64,000 nucleotides of DNA from Phycisphaerae bacterium. Lineage in GTDB: Bacteria; Planctomycetota; Phycisphaerae; UBA1845; UTPLA1. The notes beneath the pieces are model-generated. The model searched no databases. It saw only the letters and a program-made list of their open reading frames with translations, and was not told the origin of the DNA. How positions within the stretch are numbered: the first letter of the stretch is position 1; each line of letters starts with the position of its first letter. The translations under genes and the position numbers were made by a program. Positions 60,313 through 64,000 of the stretch are shown piece by piece. The stretch lies in NCBI GenBank assembly GCA_035275405.1, contig DATEMU010000012.1, forward strand, positions 1 to 64,000, written 5' to 3'.

Positions 60313-60326
60313 CGCAATCGATTGCG
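60313..60326. promoter_or_regulatory. Perfect 14-bp palindrome CGCAATCGATTGCG
   Basis: Self-complementary and 56 bp upstream of the -35 of the promoter candidate on minus. Possible activator or repressor site; the sequence is unrelated to the palindrome at 60195. Confidence 0.3.
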
Positions 60327-60534
60327 ACACAAACGCCAATGGCTCTGCGGGGCTGCGTCGGGGAGAATGCACTCAGATTGGCTGCAAATGGAGATGAAAA
60401 GTCAAGAATCAGATTACGAAGTCGCGGCGCGCGCGGGCGAACCGCTTCGAACTCCAGTGCGCGCTCAATCGGCCACGGCCGTGTCGTAAATCGGCAACTA
60501 TGACTGAATCGTCGACGGCAGCGGGGCCTTCAAG

Positions 60535-62859
60535 CTACCGCCGACTTCGCGTCCACTTCCAGCCGAGCAGCAACATCGGCATGAAAAGTCCAACCGTTGG
60601 GAATACGCCAGGCGCGCAGCAACCGGGCGTCGGTTGCGGGCCGGGCGGCACGGGTGGCGGAGGGTCGAGGCAGTCGGCCGTTCCGTTGCCGTTGGCGTCG
60701 GCATCGGATACTCCGCAGCCGCATACGCCGGGGGCGGTCTTGCCGGGATCGGCGGGGCAGTCATCGTTGCAGTCGGCCGTGCCGTCGCCGTCGCCGTCGG
60801 TGTCGGGGGTGCCGCAGCCGCACTGGCCGGGCGCGGACTTGTTCGGATCGGCCGGGCAGGTATCCAAGTCGTCGCCGACGCCGTCGCCGTCATGGTCGAT
60901 GATGACAAATTCAACATACCGCAAGTTGTATCCCGCGATCTGCGTGCCGACCAAGACGCCGGCCCGGGTCATTTCAAAGGCCCCGCCCGGCAGGTTGCCC
61001 GTTGTGGTTCGCGCCGGCGTGGTGATCAGCAGGTTCCCGTTGCCGAGTTCGGCAAGACCTTGAAATCCGAGAAGCTCAGTGGGGGCATGGCGGGAGACGA
61101 ACGCACCCGCGGAGGAGTGCGTGACGATTCCACGCAGGTCACCGAAGGTTACCGCCGAAAGGACGGCGCCATCCGACGCCCCCAGCAACTGGAGTGGAGT
61201 GCCGTTGATGTCGGCGAAGTCCCCCAGGGAAGCGCCGGCGGAGTCGTATGCATGGATCGCACCGTTGCCAGATCCAGACACGAGCGCGGTTCCGTTGGCG
61301 CGGAAGATAATATCCTGTGGGCTGGACAACCCACCGGCGCCTGGCGCGATGAAGTTGCCGACGTGATTCCCGCCGGAGTCGAATTCGGCCACTGCGTTCG
61401 CATTGGCGCCGGCGGTAACGCAAACGACTAGATTTCCATTGGGCCGGATAGCCATTCCAAAGGGCGAATCCATGATCGCCAGATTCGCGCCGCCCGCCGG
61501 GGCGAAGACGCCCAAATAGTTGCCGTCGAAGTCGTAGGCCTGCACCACGTCCGCCGTGCTGTCGGACACGAGGACGATGTTCTGGTTCGGGCCGAGGATG
61601 GCGGCGACGGGACTGGGCAGGTTGACGGGATCGGAGGGAATGAAGTCGGGATCGACGAGATCGCCATCCTCCGGATCAAAGGCCATGACGCGATTGCTGG
61701 TGGCGTCGGCGACCAGGAGCAGTCCGACGCGGGAGAGGAGGGCCAGGGCCGGGTCGGCCAAGCCGCAATCGATCGTGCCATTGCCCTGGTGGTCGACGTC
61801 CGGCTCGGCGCAACCACAAACGCCGGGTGCGGTCTTGAGGATTCCGAAATCGCAGGTTTCGCAGGCATTGCCAACGCCGTCTCCATCGGAATCGGTCTGC
61901 GCGCCGTTGGCGAGCCCGGGGCAATTATCGTCGGTGTCGGATGCGCCATCCATGTCGGCGTCCACATAGACGACGCCGTTAACCAGGAGAACGAACCGGT
62001 ATTCAGAGTCGGCGGTAGTGCCGTCGTCCTGGATCCGGACATAATAGGTGCCGTCGGCGGGTAACGTCACGGAGCCTGCGGCATTGGCGTCGTCCGTATC
62101 AAAGTTGTCGCCTTCGCCCGCGGCCCCCCCGAGAACAGTCGTGCCATCCGTATCGAGGATATGCAAATCGGTGTCCGTAAAGTCGCCGTCGTCGTCGGGA
62201 TTATCATCCACGATGACCGCAACGACGGCATCTTGAGATGCGGTGAACTCGAAGAAATCGGGGGTACCTCCGAGCGTGCCGCTCATGACAGCCGCGGAAA
62301 TGAAATCGGCGGTTCCCGAAGAATTGTTAGCTTCGGTCTCCGCGGCGGTCGCGGCGGGGTTGACGACCGCCTGGAAAAGCGAATAACTCGAGATTGTGTC
62401 GTCGTCTCCAACCTCAAAAACCTGATAAAAGACGTTTCCGGCCTGCGCGGGGGACACTGCGGCACCGGCAATGGCCGAACTCGAATCGAGGGCCGCCCCC
62501 GGCGGACCGCTATCATTGTCTTCTTCGATCAGGCTGCCATCGTGGCCGAGTATTCGCAGAAACGAGTCTATCGACGTGGTTGAGCCGCTGGTATCCACAT
62601 AGGCGAAGATGAGATCGCCCGCCGCCGCGCCCTCGCGACGATAAAAGTCGCCGTCCCCGTTGGGGGTGATACCGCCCGAGGCGAGTTCATTGTGGCGGAT
62701 GAAATTCGACTGACCCATGTTGTCGTTTGGCTCTGTCTCGCAAACGAAGCCGCCCAACGTCACACCCAAGACCAGGAATAAGAGGAAGGAGAGGCTCATC
62801 GGCCTCAACCACCGCGTCGATCGACTCTTCCGAATTTGCCGGGCGGTCGTTTCACACAT
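60535..62859 (-). CDS. Exported PPC/NHL-like surface protein with TSP3 region and CCAPGVFP tail
   Basis: 774 residues from the ATG preceded by AAGGAG; the frame is open for 64 more codons upstream but these lack similarity. After a signal-like helix (LSFLLFLVLGVTLGG) come ETEPND-type segments (ETEPNDNMGQSNF; ETEANNSSGTADF) that begin bacterial pre-peptidase-C-like beta domains. A TSP3 stretch follows (DADMDGASDTDDNCPG). An NHL/SMP-like propeller region comes next (LLLVADATSNRVMAFDPEDG, VLVSDSTADVVQAYDFDGNY). Then come more calcium loops with CGCGTPDTDGDGDGTADCN. The tail is GCCAPGVFPTVGLFMPMLLL then GWKWTRSRR, matching the gene at 58632. Probably anchored at the cell surface; function unknown. 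Confidence 0.75.
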   Translation of the reverse strand: MCETTARQIRKSRSTRWLRPMSLSFLLFLVLGVTLGGFVCETEPNDNMGQSNFIRHNELASGGITPNGDGDFYRREGAAAGDLIFAYVDTSGSTTSIDSFLRILGHDGSLIEEDNDSGPPGAALDSSSAIAGAAVSPAQAGNVFYQVFEVGDDDTISSYSLFQAVVNPAATAAETEANNSSGTADFISAAVMSGTLGGTPDFFEFTASQDAVVAVIVDDNPDDDGDFTDTDLHILDTDGTTVLGGAAGEGDNFDTDDANAAGSVTLPADGTYYVRIQDDGTTADSEYRFVLLVNGVVYVDADMDGASDTDDNCPGLANGAQTDSDGDGVGNACETCDFGILKTAPGVCGCAEPDVDHQGNGTIDCGLADPALALLSRVGLLLVADATSNRVMAFDPEDGDLVDPDFIPSDPVNLPSPVAAILGPNQNIVLVSDSTADVVQAYDFDGNYLGVFAPAGGANLAIMDSPFGMAIRPNGNLVVCVTAGANANAVAEFDSGGNHVGNFIAPGAGGLSSPQDIIFRANGTALVSGSGNGAIHAYDSAGASLGDFADINGTPLQLLGASDGAVLSAVTFGDLRGIVTHSSAGAFVSRHAPTELLGFQGLAELGNGNLLITTPARTTTGNLPGGAFEMTRAGVLVGTQIAGYNLRYVEFVIIDHDGDGVGDDLDTCPADPNKSAPGQCGCGTPDTDGDGDGTADCNDDCPADPGKTAPGVCGCGVSDADANGNGTADCLDPPPPVPPGPQPTPGCCAPGVFPTVGLFMPMLLLGWKWTRSRR

Positions 62860-63093
62860 GGCTTTTTTCTCCTTCGCGAGGATGTTGCGATCACGCGTAA
62901 TCGCGCGAGAACGGGACTCATTTGAATCACGAACTACAACAGCCGGGAATCGCTCTGTGATTCCGCTCCGAACGGTCCATTCTAACAAATCGCAGGACGC
63001 GGCCAAGCGAAATTGCGCGGATCGAGCGCTCGGTCGAATTGCGCGCCGCATTTCAGATTCAGAATTATCGGACGGGAGAAGAAGCGACCTTCG

Positions 63094-64000
63094 TCATTCC
63101 ACTGTCACGGACTTGGCCAGATTCCGCGGCTTGTCCACGTCGCAGCCGCGCAAGACCGCTGCGTGGTAGGCGAGAAGTTGCAGTGGAACGATGGTCACCA
63201 TCGGCTGTAGCGGCTCGGGGACGTCGGGTACGTAGAAGACATGCTCGGCGAGCGACGCGATCTCTTCGTCCCCCTCGGTGGCGACGACGATCACGCGGCC
63301 GCTGCGGGCCCGCACTTCCTCGATGTTGCTGACGACCTTGTCGTACTGGCTGTTCTTCGTGGCGATGAAGACGACCGGCATGTCCTTGGTGATCAGGGCG
63401 ATGGGTCCATGCTTCATCTCGGCGGCGGGCATGCCCTCGGCGTGGATGTAGGAGATTTCCTTGAGCTTGAGCGCGCCTTCCAGCGCGGTCGGATAGTTGT
63501 ACCCGCGGCCCAGGTAGAGCCAGTTTTCGGCGTCCTTGAAACGCTCGGCGACTTCGCGGATCGCGTCGCTCTGCGCGGTGATGCGGCGGATCTTATCCGG
63601 CAGACCGTCGAGCGCCGTCAGGATCGACAACAAATCCGGCTGCGAAAGATGTCGCCGCCGACCCAGGTACAGCGCCATCATCGTCAGCACGAGCACCTGG
63701 CCGATGTACGCCTTGGTGCTGGCGACGCCGATCTCCGGGCCGACGTGCAGATAGATGCCCGCATCCGTCTCGCGGGCGATGGTCGAGCCGACGGCGTTGA
63801 CGACGCCCAGGCCCAACGCGCCCTTATCTCGCGCTTCGCGAAGCGCGGCGAGCGTGTCCGCGGTTTCGCCCGACTGGCTGATGGCGAGAACGACCGTCCC
63901 CGGTTCGATGACGGGGTTGCGATAGCGAAATTCGGAGGCGTATTCAACCTCGGCGGGTATGCGGGCCAGGTCTTCGAAGAGGTATTCGCCGACAAGGGCG
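63094..64000 (-). CDS. glmS: Glutamine--fructose-6-phosphate aminotransferase, C-terminal part (5' end outside window)
   Basis: The visible about 301 residues are the two SIS isomerase domains of GlmS, which makes glucosamine 6-phosphate for peptidoglycan and LPS. The reading frame runs to the window edge (ALVGEYLFEDLARIPAEVE), so the N-terminal glutaminase half is not seen. Landmarks: VVLAISQSGETADTLAAL, GPEIGVASTKAYIGQVLVL, LYLGRGYNYPTALEGALKLK with EISYIHAEGMPAAEMKHGP, and the C-terminal end DVDKPRNLAKSVTVE, where the last residues close the active site. This ending is canonical. Confidence 0.95.
   Translation of the reverse strand, partial: ALVGEYLFEDLARIPAEVEYASEFRYRNPVIEPGTVVLAISQSGETADTLAALREARDKGALGLGVVNAVGSTIARETDAGIYLHVGPEIGVASTKAYIGQVLVLTMMALYLGRRRHLSQPDLLSILTALDGLPDKIRRITAQSDAIREVAERFKDAENWLYLGRGYNYPTALEGALKLKEISYIHAEGMPAAEMKHGPIALITKDMPVVFIATKNSQYDKVVSNIEEVRARSGRVIVVATEGDEEIASLAEHVFYVPDVPEPLQPMVTIVPLQLLAYHAAVLRGCDVDKPRNLAKSVTVE

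Larger units (their letters stand above)
60069..60534. other. Intergenic region with promoter and two perfect palindromes
   Basis: About 470 bp between two minus-strand surface-protein genes. It contains a promoter candidate for the downstream gene and two 14-bp perfect palindromes, at 60195-60208 and 60313-60326. No protein-like frame was seen. Confidence 0.5.

Noticed and set aside
60634-61431. Plus-strand open frame opposite the surface protein
   Set aside because: Shadow of calcium-loop repeats on the minus strand.
1-64000. tRNA or rRNA genes and prophage or insertion-sequence transposases
   Set aside because: None were found by reading for cloverleaf patterns, conserved rRNA stretches or DDE/HUH transposase motifs. 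Short tRNA genes could still be missed without a computed scan.

Overview
This GC-rich 64 kb bacterial window looks like chromosome from a member of the Planctomycetota, probably Phycisphaerae-like. No rRNA, tRNA or CRISPR array is visible, so that placement is an inference from gene content. The indicators are small membrane proteins ending in a CRRCxxxLRxLxxPRCxECGE zinc ribbon, secreted proteins with dockerin-like tails, three PEP-CTERM proteins, Cys-rich GACC repeats, thrombospondin-3-like DxDxDGxxD repeats and a heptose (LPS) synthesis gene.

Layout. 0.6-5.4 kb: an orphan dockerin fragment, a secreted 14-repeat propeller-like protein and a His-rich P1B ATPase, all on minus. 5.9-10.3 kb: a 2-oxoacid:ferredoxin oxidoreductase operon whose gamma and delta parts are fused around a GltD/NfnB-like NAD(P)H module. 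10.2-13 kb: a sodium:solute symporter, a 26-codon antisense relic of a second symporter copy, and a pair of zinc-ribbon membrane proteins. 13.1-24.3 kb: a long plus-strand run with a di-haem cytochrome c, RlmN, a GlcD-GlcF type oxidase fusion, a guanidine-modifying-enzyme-fold protein, a release-factor-like protein and several unknowns, many joined by ATGA overlaps. 24.4-28.1 kb: a GT4 glycosyltransferase with a GH57 amylase, and a methyltransferase. 28.4-33.9 kb: murC-murB-ddl, an FtsQ-position protein and a membrane protein. 33.9-38.3 kb: a HAF-repeat PEP-CTERM protein, hldE and a ParA-CBM48 fusion. 38.4-41.8 kb: a TetR regulator with a strong promoter and palindromic operator, followed by paaABCD. 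41.9-48.4 kb: tandem DinB proteins, a KamA-type radical SAM enzyme, an aminotransferase, a CBM9 lipoprotein and HPPD. 48.5-52.1 kb: dnaE. 52.2-62.9 kb: six large surface or secreted proteins, five of them on minus. 63.1-64 kb: the C-terminal part of glmS, cut by the window edge.

Functional picture. PaaABCD, HPPD and an aminotransferase suggest aromatic amino acid or phenylacetate breakdown. The oxidoreductase operon, the glycolate/lactate-type dehydrogenase and the cytochrome handle central-carbon electrons. The GT4/GH57 pair and the CBM48 domain point to alpha-glucan metabolism. The mur/ddl genes, glmS and hldE serve the envelope. The secreted proteins carry three different C-terminal designs: dockerin-like, PEP-CTERM and an unusual CCAPGVFP tail.

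The least ordinary features are: several dispersed short repeat families that sit between genes, form hairpins over ribosome binding sites and interrupt one gene five times in frame; the ParA-CBM48 fusion; the NAD(P)H-linked 2-oxoacid oxidoreductase fusion; and the shared CCAPGVFP tail.
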